The notes under the pieces are model-generated. The model saw nothing but the letters and a program-made list of their open reading frames with translations. It was not told the DNA's origin and ran no database searches. Shown here one piece after another: positions 50,749 through 60,734 of a stretch of 64,000 nt of DNA; within the stretch, counting starts at the first letter, position 1; each line of letters begins with the position of its first letter. A program made the position numbers and the translations under genes. The DNA lies in the NCBI GenBank assembly GCA_032251455.1, contig JAVVEG010000002.1:159558-223557 (forward strand), written 5' to 3'. Origin of the DNA: JAVVEG01 sp032251455 (GTDB lineage: Bacteria > Pseudomonadota > Gammaproteobacteria > Pseudomonadales > Pseudohongiellaceae).

Positions 50749-52071
50749 ATGAAGACCATGTCGCCTGGCCCTGAGCAGCATGATGAATTCCATCGCTCTT
50801 TCCATTCTCCTCATTCTTCCCGGCGTCAATTTCTGCAGCTCAGCAGTGCCATGCTGCTGGGTGGTGTTGGCACGTTTACAGCCAATAGCCAGGGTCAGGA
50901 TGGGCCTTTATTATCATCAGAGGAAGAGTACTGGCAGCAGATAAGAGCGCAGTTTGCTTTTACGGAAGCGGCAGTGCCCATGAATGCCGCGAATCTGTGC
51001 CCATCCTTTCGTGCGGTGGCTGAGAGTGTGATGTTGTTGACTGCTGATATTGACCGGGACTGCTCTTTCAATAATCGTGGCAAGTTTAGCGGAATGTTGG
51101 CCGAAACCCGGAAGCGGGTGGCGGATCAGTTGCGGGTGACACCTGAGGAAGTCGCGCTGCTGCGCAATACCAGTGAAGCCAATAATGTGATCAGTAATGG
51201 CATACCACTGGGTAGCGGGGATGAAGTCATACTCTGGGAAGAGAACCATCCAACCAACAATGTCGCCTGGGATGTACGTGCTGCCCGGTTTGGTTTCAGG
51301 GTCATTCGTGTCGCCACGCCAACGGTGTTGACAGCAGATACTCTGCTGGATGCCTTTGTCTCACGCTTCACTGAGCAAACCAGGGTGCTGGCACTGACCC
51401 ATGTCTCCAATGTCAGCGGAATCCATCTGCCAGTCAAAGAGCTGGTGCGGGCAGCTCATGCCCGTGGCATCCACGTTCATGTCGATGGAGCGCAGACCTG
51501 GGGGGCAATGGCACTTGATTTGCGAACCCTGAACGTGGATTCCTTCGCAGCCAGTGCGCATAAATGGTACATGGGGCCGAAGGAGGTGGGCCTGCTCTAT
51601 GTCAAGGCCGAACATATCGATCGCATCTGGCCAGGGGTGGTTGCCACGGGCTGGGGGACTGACAGTCAGACCCGACAGCCCGGAGCGAGAAAGTTTGAAT
51701 CGCTGGGGCAGCGTGATGATGCCGCTCTGGCCGGCCTGGGCGTGGCTGCTGAAATTCACCAGCAGATTGGTGCAGAGCGGATCGAAGCGCGTATCTATCA
51801 ATTGGCGCAGCGGCTGAAAACCGGTCTGCTCAATGAAGGTCTGGAGCTGCTTACCCCGCTGGGGGCTGAGTTGAGCTTTGGTGTATGTATTGCCAAGGCT
51901 CCTTCCGACAGGGCAGGACAGATCAGCAATGCCCTTTACACTGAGTACGGGATTGCCGGGGCGGCAACGGGAGGAATCCGGTTATGTCCGGCTATCTACA
52001 ATACCTTTGCCCATGTGGACAGGGCCGTGGCTGGTGTTTCAGCGTTGATGCGCGCCCATAATCTGGTATAA
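50749..52071 (+). CDS. Tat-exported class V aminotransferase-like PLP enzyme
   Basis: A 440-aa PLP-fold type I protein with a twin-arginine signal SSRRQFLQL (Arg25-Arg26) and hydrophobic stretch. Fold hallmarks: NTSEANN, VDGAQTWG (Asp246, Gln249) and the PLP lysine in SAHKWYMGPK (Lys272). Nearest named relatives are isopenicillin N epimerase and cysteine desulfurase. Export by Tat fits cofactor loading in the cytoplasm. ATG 50749 follows GGAGG. Substrate unknown. Confidence 0.9.
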   Translation: MKTMSPGPEQHDEFHRSFHSPHSSRRQFLQLSSAMLLGGVGTFTANSQGQDGPLLSSEEEYWQQIRAQFAFTEAAVPMNAANLCPSFRAVAESVMLLTADIDRDCSFNNRGKFSGMLAETRKRVADQLRVTPEEVALLRNTSEANNVISNGIPLGSGDEVILWEENHPTNNVAWDVRAARFGFRVIRVATPTVLTADTLLDAFVSRFTEQTRVLALTHVSNVSGIHLPVKELVRAAHARGIHVHVDGAQTWGAMALDLRTLNVDSFAASAHKWYMGPKEVGLLYVKAEHIDRIWPGVVATGWGTDSQTRQPGARKFESLGQRDDAALAGLGVAAEIHQQIGAERIEARIYQLAQRLKTGLLNEGLELLTPLGAELSFGVCIAKAPSDRAGQISNALYTEYGIAGAATGGIRLCPAIYNTFAHVDRAVAGVSALMRAHNLV

Positions 52072-52110
52072 ACACTGCTGCATCAAGCTGGTGACAAGAA
52101 GGCTGAAAAA

Positions 52111-52144
52111 GAAAAACCGCTGACTGGGCAGCGGTTTTTCTTTA
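52111..52144. terminator. Bidirectional rho-independent terminator
   Basis: Perfect 11-bp stem GAAAAACCGCT/AGCGGTTTTTC with an eight-base loop between the convergent aminotransferase-like and TonB receptor genes. A- and T-rich arms allow use on both strands. Confidence 0.88.
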
Positions 52145-52205
52145 AATCAGACTTTGCAATCTTCAGAGCGCCAGGCCGACTACAATCGCCGGCCTGGGCA
52201 TATCA

Positions 52206-55200
52206 TCAGATCTGCTGAGTCAGGCGTACATACCAGATGCGACGTCGTGGGTCGTGCAGGAAGGTTTCCAGCCCGCCCAGGGTTCGAATTGCCGGTGGCT
52301 TGCTGTCGAAGATATTGATAGCTCCGATCTCGAAGTCCGTACGTCGGTCACCCAGGAACTGATCCAGGCTGATTCTGTACTGCAGATCCCACTCAGTATG
52401 AGAAGCAATTTCTTCAGGCAGCGGATTGGTTACGCCAGTAAGACCCAGCACGAAGGCGCTGACGCCACCGAAAGGTTCTTCTGATGCAGGGTTTTTCACG
52501 CCATCAGTATATCTGCCGATCAAGGCTACGCTGTGCTGGTTCAAGGTCCAGTTCAGACGGGCATTGGCACGCAGACGCGGTGTTGGTGGCAGGAAACCAG
52601 TCGCATTGTTGCGTCGGCCGGCGCCCTTGAGTGTAGGGCCTCCTTCTGTAGCCTGGGCATCAAACTCCTGCACGTAGGTAGCCTGGAGGCCAGCTGTGAA
52701 GGAGCCGATATCGCCGTTGACAAATGGCAGTTGTGACCCCTCAAACTGATAGCTCACGGCCGTGTCAAAGCCTTTCCAGTTGACCGATGCTGCATTCACC
52801 AGCGGGGTGACCAGCAAGGACACAGTGCCGCTGTTCGGGTCACGCTGGATGTTTGGGTCAGCCAGACCGCTGTTCAACCAGTCCATCAGGCCCAGAGAGG
52901 TATTGCCGCCGGCCCAGGCCTGGAAGTTGGCAAAATCCGCATCCAGGACATCCTGAGGCAGCAAGCGTACGATCCGGTTGTCGAAGTCGAACTCTTTCCA
53001 GTCAAAACTGAAACTCAGGTCACCGTCCAGGAAGGTCAGGGTGGTCCCGATATTATAGATATCAGCCTCTTCCGGCTTCAGGGTTGCTGTGCCTCCCAAA
53101 GACCTGGCCATGAAGAAGGAATCTCCGGTGAAACGGTCGGTTGCATTGTTGATGCCCACTGAGGGTGGTGCAAACAGATCCTGCAGCGATGGTGTAATAA
53201 AGGCGGTATTGAAGGTGCCGCGCAACGCTACCCAGTCACGGATTTCCCAGCGGAAACCCAGCTTGCGGGTAGTGGAGTCAAGATCCGAAACCGAGTCATC
53301 GTCAACGAACTCGGAACGTACAGCGCCGCTGAATTCGAGCGAACCCAGATCCAGCGAGCCGAAATCGGAACTGTCAAACACCGGAATCGATATTTCGCCA
53401 AAAGCAGCGAATACGGTACGGCGCTCTTCCCAGTCCGGGGCACCGTTGCCGATGAAGGCATCACCTGCGGCAAAGATCGGACCACGCTCCTGTTCGAAAC
53501 GCAGTGAACGCCACTGGCCACCAAATGCTGCCGCAACAGTGCGGTCTGCAAAAGTGAACAGGTCACCGGAGGCAACAATGTCGACCACGTTCAGGCGGGT
53601 GTCGGTGCGGTCGGTTTCAAGTTGTTGAATCTGGTTGATGACAGGGGTTGGGTTGGAAGCAGCCGGGTCCGTCTGGACCTCACCACTGCCGGGAACCGAG
53701 CCATCACAGATACGGTTGACACAGGTGAAGTTCATGGTGGAAAACGGGTTGAAATAGGCCTGTTGTGAACCACCCTGGACCGGAACTATGAGTTGACCCC
53801 GCAGACCTGCTGCCAGGTTGGACAGCGGCTCACGTCGGTTGGGTGTATCGGTGGTGGCCCGGTCAAAGGTATAGGTGGCATAACCACCCCAGGTTGACCC
53901 GGGAATCTCAAAATTCAACTGACCAACCCAGCGGGCCTTGAAAGTTTCAAAAACGCCATCACCCACCCCGGTACCATCAGATTGGGTACGGTCGGGTCTG
54001 TTCTGAGGGAACAGAGGCGGACGCCAGTTGGTCAGGATGACATCTTCATTGAATGGTATTCCGCCGTTGGGATCGGCAGACAGATCAGCAAACTGGTTTG
54101 AGGCCAGTACCACCTGGTTGTTTTCATCGCGTAACGGGATTGGACGACCAAGTGAGTCAAGGGCCAGTGTGCCTGTGCCGGTCAAGACTGGCTGCGCGAA
54201 CAGCAGGTCTCCCTGTGCAGTCATCGCCCGGAAAGGGTTGCCAGGGTTTTCGCCAGGAACAGCAGGCAGTTCAGTGACTCGGCCACCGGGGTTCTGGGGT
54301 GAGCCCCGGTCAACGGTTTCCTGGTTGCCGAAGAGCACTTCACTCTCGAAACTCAGGTAATCACTGAATTCGTGCTGGAGCACAAACATACCCAGGTACT
54401 GTTCCGATTCGGCGCTGAAGTTGAAGCTGGAACCGAACTCGGAAGCACAGGCTGCGTTGGCGATATTGATCCCTTGTGGGAAGCCACCCACCTGTTGCTT
54501 GGTTCCATCGGCTGGGTTGTTCAGGCCACAACCGGGGTCATTGCGGGTGGTGGAGGTGCCGGTCAGGTTACCATTGGCATCGCGGTTGGGGACAACAGCC
54601 CGGCCCGGGCTGGCAGTGGTTGAGAAGGAAGGTGCGCCAAGGGCAAATTCAGGACGATCCATGAATTCGAGCTTGCTGCGGTCACGGAACTCAAAGGCAC
54701 CCATGAAGCTGGTCGTGCCGTTATCGGCACCGCCGATGAAAGACCAGGTGGATTCATCCCAGCCACCTTCTGCCTGGTTCTGCGACAACCTGACTTCAAA
54801 GCCGTCAAAGTTCTTGCGCGGGATAACGTTCACTACACCACCGATAGCATCGGTACCGAAGATTGCGCCACCACCGTCAGTCAACGTTTCTATGCGCGCC
54901 ACCGCAATCTGTGGATAGAGATTGGACAGGTTCTGGGAAACAGTGCGGCGTCCATCCAGCACGGTCAGTGTGGCATTGGCACCCAGGCCACGCAGGTTGG
55001 CATTAGGCGCAGTACCGCCCTGGGCAGTGGAGCCCAGAATATTGGTGACCGAGGCAACCCCATAGTTGAAGGTGGTATTGCGGATGATTTCGCCGATATT
55101 GGGTGATCCCTGTTCAGCGATGTTTTGAGCATCAATTGTATCTACCGGTGATACGGTGTCAAAGTTGTCCTGGCGACGAATGAATGAACCGGTGACAACC

Positions 55201-55343
55201 ACTTCCTGAATTTCCGGTTCCGCCTGTGCCAGTGCCAGTTGTGAGCCGCCAAGGGCCAGCATACCGGTTGTATAGCCGAGAGCCGAGCGTGAGACGATCC
55301 ACTTGATAGTACTGGATAGTCTGGTTTTTTTCATTGTTTTCAT
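52206..55343 (-). CDS. TonB-dependent outer-membrane receptor
   Basis: A 1045-aa receptor. Signal peptide ends near ALAQA (residue 41), then EIQEVVVTGSFI as start of the plug, with plug motifs NLRGLGANATLTVLDGRR and TDGGGAIFGTDAIGGVVN. The rest is the 22-strand barrel, and it ends WYVRLTQQI with the aromatic pattern needed for BAM. ATG 55343 follows GGGGGGAG. Large receptors of this style import peptides, oligosaccharides or other organic nutrients in marine gammaproteobacteria. No dedicated regulator or SusD-like partner is adjacent. Confidence 0.95.
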   Translation of the reverse strand: MKTMKKTRLSSTIKWIVSRSALGYTTGMLALGGSQLALAQAEPEIQEVVVTGSFIRRQDNFDTVSPVDTIDAQNIAEQGSPNIGEIIRNTTFNYGVASVTNILGSTAQGGTAPNANLRGLGANATLTVLDGRRTVSQNLSNLYPQIAVARIETLTDGGGAIFGTDAIGGVVNVIPRKNFDGFEVRLSQNQAEGGWDESTWSFIGGADNGTTSFMGAFEFRDRSKLEFMDRPEFALGAPSFSTTASPGRAVVPNRDANGNLTGTSTTRNDPGCGLNNPADGTKQQVGGFPQGINIANAACASEFGSSFNFSAESEQYLGMFVLQHEFSDYLSFESEVLFGNQETVDRGSPQNPGGRVTELPAVPGENPGNPFRAMTAQGDLLFAQPVLTGTGTLALDSLGRPIPLRDENNQVVLASNQFADLSADPNGGIPFNEDVILTNWRPPLFPQNRPDRTQSDGTGVGDGVFETFKARWVGQLNFEIPGSTWGGYATYTFDRATTDTPNRREPLSNLAAGLRGQLIVPVQGGSQQAYFNPFSTMNFTCVNRICDGSVPGSGEVQTDPAASNPTPVINQIQQLETDRTDTRLNVVDIVASGDLFTFADRTVAAAFGGQWRSLRFEQERGPIFAAGDAFIGNGAPDWEERRTVFAAFGEISIPVFDSSDFGSLDLGSLEFSGAVRSEFVDDDSVSDLDSTTRKLGFRWEIRDWVALRGTFNTAFITPSLQDLFAPPSVGINNATDRFTGDSFFMARSLGGTATLKPEEADIYNIGTTLTFLDGDLSFSFDWKEFDFDNRIVRLLPQDVLDADFANFQAWAGGNTSLGLMDWLNSGLADPNIQRDPNSGTVSLLVTPLVNAASVNWKGFDTAVSYQFEGSQLPFVNGDIGSFTAGLQATYVQEFDAQATEGGPTLKGAGRRNNATGFLPPTPRLRANARLNWTLNQHSVALIGRYTDGVKNPASEEPFGGVSAFVLGLTGVTNPLPEEIASHTEWDLQYRISLDQFLGDRRTDFEIGAINIFDSKPPAIRTLGGLETFLHDPRRRIWYVRLTQQI

Positions 55344-55967
55344 TAAGCTATCTCCCCCCTTAAAAAGGATTTGGTTTCAAACGATAGGTGAGGCACCAGT
55401 TATTGATAAAGGTTCTGGTACCGTATTCATGTTTCTTGCTTCCCTTATGTACGCATTTCCTTCTGCGTAATCCCTGCTTCTCCCTGACCTGCATCTTGTT
55501 GACAGGCACAACTCCTCTGTCGTGTTGCTGTCATTTACTCTTGTTATTATTCATTCAAGATAATCGTTTCAATATTCTTTCAATGCTCAATTTGGCCTGA
55601 CAAGTATAGTCAAGATCAGTCAGACCGCAGTTTGTGCAGTACCTATTCAGTAGGTGATAATTTCAGCAGGTGACAGTTTGCTCTTGAAAAAACCCGCACC
55701 GCTTAGTCTGATAAGCAGGATGGGCTCAAGTCTGTGGTCTTTGGACCTGGGAATGGTACGGACGATATCAAGCATTCTTTTCTGTCCCCCCTTTACAGCA
55801 CATTCACAGCACTTTCTCGGTGTCTATGCGAGCCTGTATCAGAACTGTTCCTGTGCCTGATTGGATCGCGGTCGACTTCTGTGTTGGCCGGATGTTACAC
55901 CGTATTGGTTCAGGATAAAAGAGGGTTTATTAAGCTATCCCGGGAGCTCGGTAAGCTCGCGGGAATA
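55344..55967. other. 624-bp region without a supported gene
   Basis: Between the TonB receptor start and the LysR stop. Short open frames on both strands have no ribosome binding site or recognisable product. It must contain the receptor promoter and leader on the minus strand; no convincing -35/-10 pair or riboswitch is visible. The part near 55600-55900 is AT-richer than the coding surroundings. Confidence 0.5.
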
Positions 55968-56918
55968 TTATTGCGCCTCGGCAAATACCCTCCTGGCCGT
56001 TGCTACAATCTGCCGCCGCAGCCAGACATGACCGGCATCGTGTTGCAACAAGGGGCTCCAGGCCAGTTTCAGCTCGATGGGAATGATCATGAAAGGGGGT
56101 TTGTGGAGGCATAAGCGCGGGTTCTGCTGATGCAGGCGGGCCAGCTGGGTTGGCAGGGTGGCTATCAGGTCAGCCTGCTGTGCCAGCAATGCCGCTACCT
56201 GGTAATGTCGGGTGAAAATCCTGATATGGCGTTTCACTCCCATCTCATCCAGGGCCTCATCGACCCAGCCCATGCGTTGTCCGTCCCTGCGATTCATGCC
56301 ACGACCTATGCCCATGCCGGTTTTGCTGACCCAGATGTGTGCAGCAGAAAGATAGCCGGTCAAGTCAAGGCCAGTTGCCAAAGGGTTGTCCTTGCTGAGC
56401 AGGCAGGAGAAGCTGTCATGCCACAGTGAACTCTGATGAAAAGCCTGGGGCAAGTGGTCAAAGCGATTGATGGCCATGTCAACCTTGCCCTGTTCGAGAT
56501 CGGCATAACTGACATCGCTCGGGGTGAGGATGTCGAGGCAGATATCTGCAGTCTGCTCGTTGAGGTGTGCCAGTAACGGGGCCAGCAGCGTCGCCTCAGC
56601 GTAATCGCTGGCCATGATGCGGAAAACGCGCTGACTGGAGCCAGGATCAAAGCTTTCCACCGGGGCAACGGCCTGTTCCACCCTGGCCAGGATCTGGCGA
56701 ACCAGGGGTTGCAACTCCCGGGCGCGTTCGGTGGGAGACATGCCCTCGCTGGTTCTTACCAGCAAGGGGTCATTGAACAGTTCCCGCAGTCGGCGCAGAC
56801 CGTTGCTGAGGGCTGGCTGGGTAATGCCCAGTTGCTCTGCGGCCCGGGTAACATTCTGTTCGCGCAGCAGAGCATCAAGGTAAACGAGCAGATTGAGATC
56901 TATTCTGGACAGGTTCAT
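55968..56918 (-). CDS. LysR family transcriptional regulator
   Basis: A 316-aa regulator with HTH at about residues 17-65 (VTRAAEQLGITQPALSNGL). Of the NodD-like subset (MNLSRIDLNLL start). It overlaps the glcB stop by ATGA, so it is made from the glcB transcript. That linkage suggests feedback or control of glcB/aceA, though family members regulate many other genes. Effector unknown. Confidence 0.92.
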   Translation of the reverse strand: MNLSRIDLNLLVYLDALLREQNVTRAAEQLGITQPALSNGLRRLRELFNDPLLVRTSEGMSPTERARELQPLVRQILARVEQAVAPVESFDPGSSQRVFRIMASDYAEATLLAPLLAHLNEQTADICLDILTPSDVSYADLEQGKVDMAINRFDHLPQAFHQSSLWHDSFSCLLSKDNPLATGLDLTGYLSAAHIWVSKTGMGIGRGMNRRDGQRMGWVDEALDEMGVKRHIRIFTRHYQVAALLAQQADLIATLPTQLARLHQQNPRLCLHKPPFMIIPIELKLAWSPLLQHDAGHVWLRRQIVATARRVFAEAQ

Positions 56919-59116
56919 TGCTGTGTTCCAGACATGAATTGAGCCTTGTATTGGCGCCGGCGTTGATGCAGAACCGGTTCGGTATAGCCGTTGGCTTGTG
57001 TTGTGGCCTGAAAAATCAGATCACAGGCAGCCTGGAAGGCGATATTGTTGTCAAAGTCGTTCGCCATGGGCCGGTAACCTGGTTCACTGCTGTTTTGGTC
57101 ATCAACAATCCGGGCCATTTTCTGCAGGCTGCTCATGACCTGTTCGCGGGTGCAGATGCCATGCCGCAGCCAGTTTCCGATGTGCTGGCTGGAAATCCGC
57201 AGAGTGGCACGATCCTCCATCAGATGAACATTCTTGATATCGGGGACTTTCGAGCAGCCGATACCCATGTCGATCCAGCGCACGACGTAACCGAGAATGC
57301 TTTGCGCATTGTTATCAATCTCCTGCCCGATTTCCTCGGGCTGCCATGCCGGTTGCGAGACCACGGGGATGGTCAGCAGTTTCTGCAGAGGTGTTTCAGC
57401 CCGGGCGCACAGTCCGTTCTGGATGGCAGCGACATCGACCTGATGATAATGGATGGCATGCAGAGTTGCGGCGGTCGGGGAGGGAACCCAGGCACAGCTG
57501 GCTCCGACCAAGGGGTGCGCCACCTTTTCTGTGAGCATGGCCGCCATCTCGTCGGGTCTGGCCCACATGCCCTTGCCGATCTGTCCGCGTCCGGCCAGCC
57601 CACAGGCCAGCCCCAGGTCGACGTTGCGATCCTCGTATGCCGAGATCCAGGTCTGATCCTTCATGTCTGCCTTGCGGACAAAGGCCCCCATTTCCATACT
57701 GGTATGGATTTCGTCACCCGTGCGGTCCAGGAAACCGGTGTTGATGAAGATCAAGCGGTCACGGGCCTCGTGGATGCAGGCTTTGAGGTTGACGCTGGTG
57801 CGTCTTTCTTCATCCATGATGCCCATCTTGATGGTGTTTGCCGGCAGTTGCAGAATTTGTTCAATGCGGGCAAACAGGGTGTTGCCAAAAGCCACTTCCT
57901 CGGGCCCGTGCATTTTGGGTTTGACGATGTAAATGCTGCCGGCACGCGAGTTGCGTAGCGTGCCGGTGCCCAGTAGATCATGCAGGGCGGCAGTTGCGGT
58001 AAACAGGCCATCGAGAATTCCTTCCGGGATTTCATTGCCTTCCGCAGTCAGCACGGCATCCGTAGTCATCAGGTGACCCACATTGCGGATCAGCATCAGG
58101 CTGCGCCCCGGCAAAATCACCTCACCGCCATCGGGTGCCGTCACTATCCGATCTGCAGCCAGCCGGCGTGTACAGGTCTGCCCGTTCTTCTGGAAACGAT
58201 CCGTCAGCGTGCCCTGCATCAAGCCGAGCCAGTGGCGGTAGACGATCAGCTTGTCGCTGGCATCCACAGCGGCAACAGAGTCTTCACAGTCCTGGATCGT
58301 GGTCAGTGCGGATTCAAGGACGATATCCTTGACTCCCGCCATATCCTGCGCACCAATCGGATGTTGCCGGTCAATCTGGATCTCGATGTGCAATCCGTTG
58401 TGAACGAGAAAGAGGGCGGTAGGCGTGCGCTCGGCGCCCAGATAGCCCACCAGCTGTGCGGGGTCTTGCAGACAGCTAACCCTGTCTTCTGCCAGCGCCG
58501 CAACAAGCCTGCCCTGATCCAGGAAATACGCCTGTACCTCTGTGTGACTGCCATTTGCCAGCGGGACATGTGAATCAAGCAGTTCACGTCCAAAAGCAAT
58601 CACCTTGCGGCCACGAGCCGGATTATAGGCTGCCCCCCGTTCTGCACCATCGGTTTCGGCAATGGCATCGGTGCCATACAAGGCATCATACAGACTGCCC
58701 CAGCGCGCATTGGCTGCATTCAGGGCATAGCGGGCGTTCATTACCGGTACCACCAGTTGAGGCCCGGCCAACCGGGCTATTTCGGCATCTACCTGTGTGG
58801 TATTGATTTTCACATGCAGGGGAGCGGGCAACAGATAACCTATGCTGTGCAGAAACTGCGTATATTCTGCGGGCTGAAATGGTTTGCCTGCCTGCTCGCG
58901 GTGCCAGGTATCTATCCTGGCCTGGAGCTGCTTGCGTTTATCCAGCAGGTGGGCGTTGACGGGGGCAAGTTCATTCACCAGTGTGGCCAACCCGGACCAG
59001 AAGGTTTGCGTGTCGATGCCGGTGCCGGGAAGCAGTTCCGCGTGCACAAACCGGTACAATTGGGGGTCTATCTGCAGACCCAGTGGACCTCGAATTCTGG
59101 TTTTGTCAGAGTTCAT
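56915..59116 (-). CDS. glcB: Malate synthase G
   Basis: A 733-aa glyoxylate-shunt enzyme condensing glyoxylate with acetyl-CoA to malate. Length and segments such as NARYALNAANARWGSLYDAL, TIQDCEDSV, MHGPEEVAF and GMWARPDEM are those of malate synthase G. ATG 59116 follows AAGGAG; an ATG 39 bp earlier is less likely. Divergent from aceA-aceK with about 258 bp between start codons, and coupled to the LysR gene downstream. Confidence 0.96.
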   Translation of the reverse strand: MNSDKTRIRGPLGLQIDPQLYRFVHAELLPGTGIDTQTFWSGLATLVNELAPVNAHLLDKRKQLQARIDTWHREQAGKPFQPAEYTQFLHSIGYLLPAPLHVKINTTQVDAEIARLAGPQLVVPVMNARYALNAANARWGSLYDALYGTDAIAETDGAERGAAYNPARGRKVIAFGRELLDSHVPLANGSHTEVQAYFLDQGRLVAALAEDRVSCLQDPAQLVGYLGAERTPTALFLVHNGLHIEIQIDRQHPIGAQDMAGVKDIVLESALTTIQDCEDSVAAVDASDKLIVYRHWLGLMQGTLTDRFQKNGQTCTRRLAADRIVTAPDGGEVILPGRSLMLIRNVGHLMTTDAVLTAEGNEIPEGILDGLFTATAALHDLLGTGTLRNSRAGSIYIVKPKMHGPEEVAFGNTLFARIEQILQLPANTIKMGIMDEERRTSVNLKACIHEARDRLIFINTGFLDRTGDEIHTSMEMGAFVRKADMKDQTWISAYEDRNVDLGLACGLAGRGQIGKGMWARPDEMAAMLTEKVAHPLVGASCAWVPSPTAATLHAIHYHQVDVAAIQNGLCARAETPLQKLLTIPVVSQPAWQPEEIGQEIDNNAQSILGYVVRWIDMGIGCSKVPDIKNVHLMEDRATLRISSQHIGNWLRHGICTREQVMSSLQKMARIVDDQNSSEPGYRPMANDFDNNIAFQAACDLIFQATTQANGYTEPVLHQRRRQYKAQFMSGTQQ

Positions 59117-59374
59117 CCGGTTCTCCTTGAATGGCTGACATGGTTTGTCTGGCATGGTTTGTCTGGGAAGGCATCTGGTTTGCCTGGGAAGGTATCTTAA
59201 GCAGCTCGGGTTAATTCCTCAAATTTATTCCTCTTATGCACTGCATTCATTTGAAAAATGACCAAGATCACCAGAATAAATTTCAGAATGCCGGCAAGAC
59301 TTACTAGACTTGCGCTCCTCAACAGCTCTTCAACAGTAATGCATGTTCCGACAGGACAGAGGAAAAGGCAAAAA

Positions 59375-60703
59375 ATGGCAAATTATCAGCGCGAGGAAGA
59401 AATCAGGGCAATTGCCCGGGATTGGGCAGAGAATCCACGCTGGCAGGGTATCAAGCGACCTTACCAGGCCGAAGATGTGGTGCGTTTGCGGGGTTCATTG
59501 AAAAGAGACAATCTGGTGGCCACCCTGGGCGCAGAAAAATTGTGGCGGCTGTTGACCGAAGGGGCCTGTCCCGACTTCCGTCCGGACAAGGACTTTGTCA
59601 ACGCCATGGGAGCCTTGACTGGTGGTCAGGCGGTACAACAGGTCAAGGCAGGAGTGCAGGCCATTTATCTTTCCGGCTGGCAGGTGGCAGCGGATAACAA
59701 CAGCTCCGAGACCATGTATCCCGACCAATCCCTGTATGCAGTGGATTCAGTCCCCACAGTGGTCCGGCGCATCAACAATGCCTTTGAACGAGCAGACCAG
59801 ATACAATGGAAAAAAGGACTGAACCCGGATGACAAGGCCTATACGGACTATTATGCGCCGATTATTGCCGACGCCGAAGCCGGGTTTGGTGGCGTCCTGA
59901 ATGCCTATGAGCTGATGAAAAGCATGATTCGCAATGGCGCGGCAGGCGTCCATTTTGAAGATCAGCTCGCTTCGGTGAAGAAGTGTGGACACATGGGTGG
60001 CAAGGTTCTGGTGCCCACCCAGGAGGCGATCCAGAAACTTGTTTCTGCACGTCTGGCCGCCGATGTGGAAGGTGCTCCTGTCATCGTGCTGGCTCGTACC
60101 GATGCCAATGCGGCTGATCTGATCACCTCGGATTGTGATCCCTATGATGCGCCGTTCATGGTGGGTGAGCGTTCAGCAGAAGGCTTCTACCGCACCCGGG
60201 CCGGGATTCAACAGGCGATATCCCGTGGCCTGGCCTATGCGCCGTATGCCGATTTGCTGTGGTGTGAAACAGCCACGCCTTCGCTGGAAGAGGCCAGAAT
60301 TTTTGCCGAGGCTATCAAGAAAGAGTACCCCGACCAGTTGCTGGCCTATAACTGTTCGCCATCCTTCAATTGGAAGAAGAACCTGGACGATGCCACCATT
60401 GCCAGATTTCAATGCGAGTTGAGCGCCATGGGCTATAAATTCCAGTTCATAACCCTGGCAGGTATCCATGATATGTGGAGCAGTATGTTCAATCTGGCCT
60501 ATAACTACGCCAGACACGACATGACGGCCTATGTGGCCCTGCAGGAAAAGGAGTTCGCTGATTCTGCCAAAGGCTACACTTTTGTGTCTCATCAACAGGA
60601 AGTGGGCACCGGATACTTCGATGACATCACCACGCTGGTTCAGGGCGGGCACTCATCAGTTACGGCCTTGAAAGGTTCAACCGAGGAGGAGCAGTTTCAT
60701 TGA
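59375..60703 (+). CDS. aceA: Isocitrate lyase
   Basis: A 442-aa enzyme that splits isocitrate into succinate and glyoxylate. The signature KKCGHMGGKV with catalytic Cys is at residues 202-211. The closer-to-bacterial (about 430-440 aa) rather than the long 530-aa form. ATG 59375 after AAAAGGC; an in-frame start at 59258 would add a basic, unlikely leader. aceK follows 31 bp later. Together with glcB it makes the whole glyoxylate bypass needed for growth on acetate and fatty acids. Confidence 0.96.
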   Translation: MANYQREEEIRAIARDWAENPRWQGIKRPYQAEDVVRLRGSLKRDNLVATLGAEKLWRLLTEGACPDFRPDKDFVNAMGALTGGQAVQQVKAGVQAIYLSGWQVAADNNSSETMYPDQSLYAVDSVPTVVRRINNAFERADQIQWKKGLNPDDKAYTDYYAPIIADAEAGFGGVLNAYELMKSMIRNGAAGVHFEDQLASVKKCGHMGGKVLVPTQEAIQKLVSARLAADVEGAPVIVLARTDANAADLITSDCDPYDAPFMVGERSAEGFYRTRAGIQQAISRGLAYAPYADLLWCETATPSLEEARIFAEAIKKEYPDQLLAYNCSPSFNWKKNLDDATIARFQCELSAMGYKFQFITLAGIHDMWSSMFNLAYNYARHDMTAYVALQEKEFADSAKGYTFVSHQQEVGTGYFDDITTLVQGGHSSVTALKGSTEEEQFH

Positions 60704-60734
60704 GTGCCGGCGCAATAAAAACAAGAGGGACATC

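Noticed and set aside
56918..57958. 346-codon plus-strand open frame
   Set aside because: Antisense to glcB, which has clear malate synthase G motifs.
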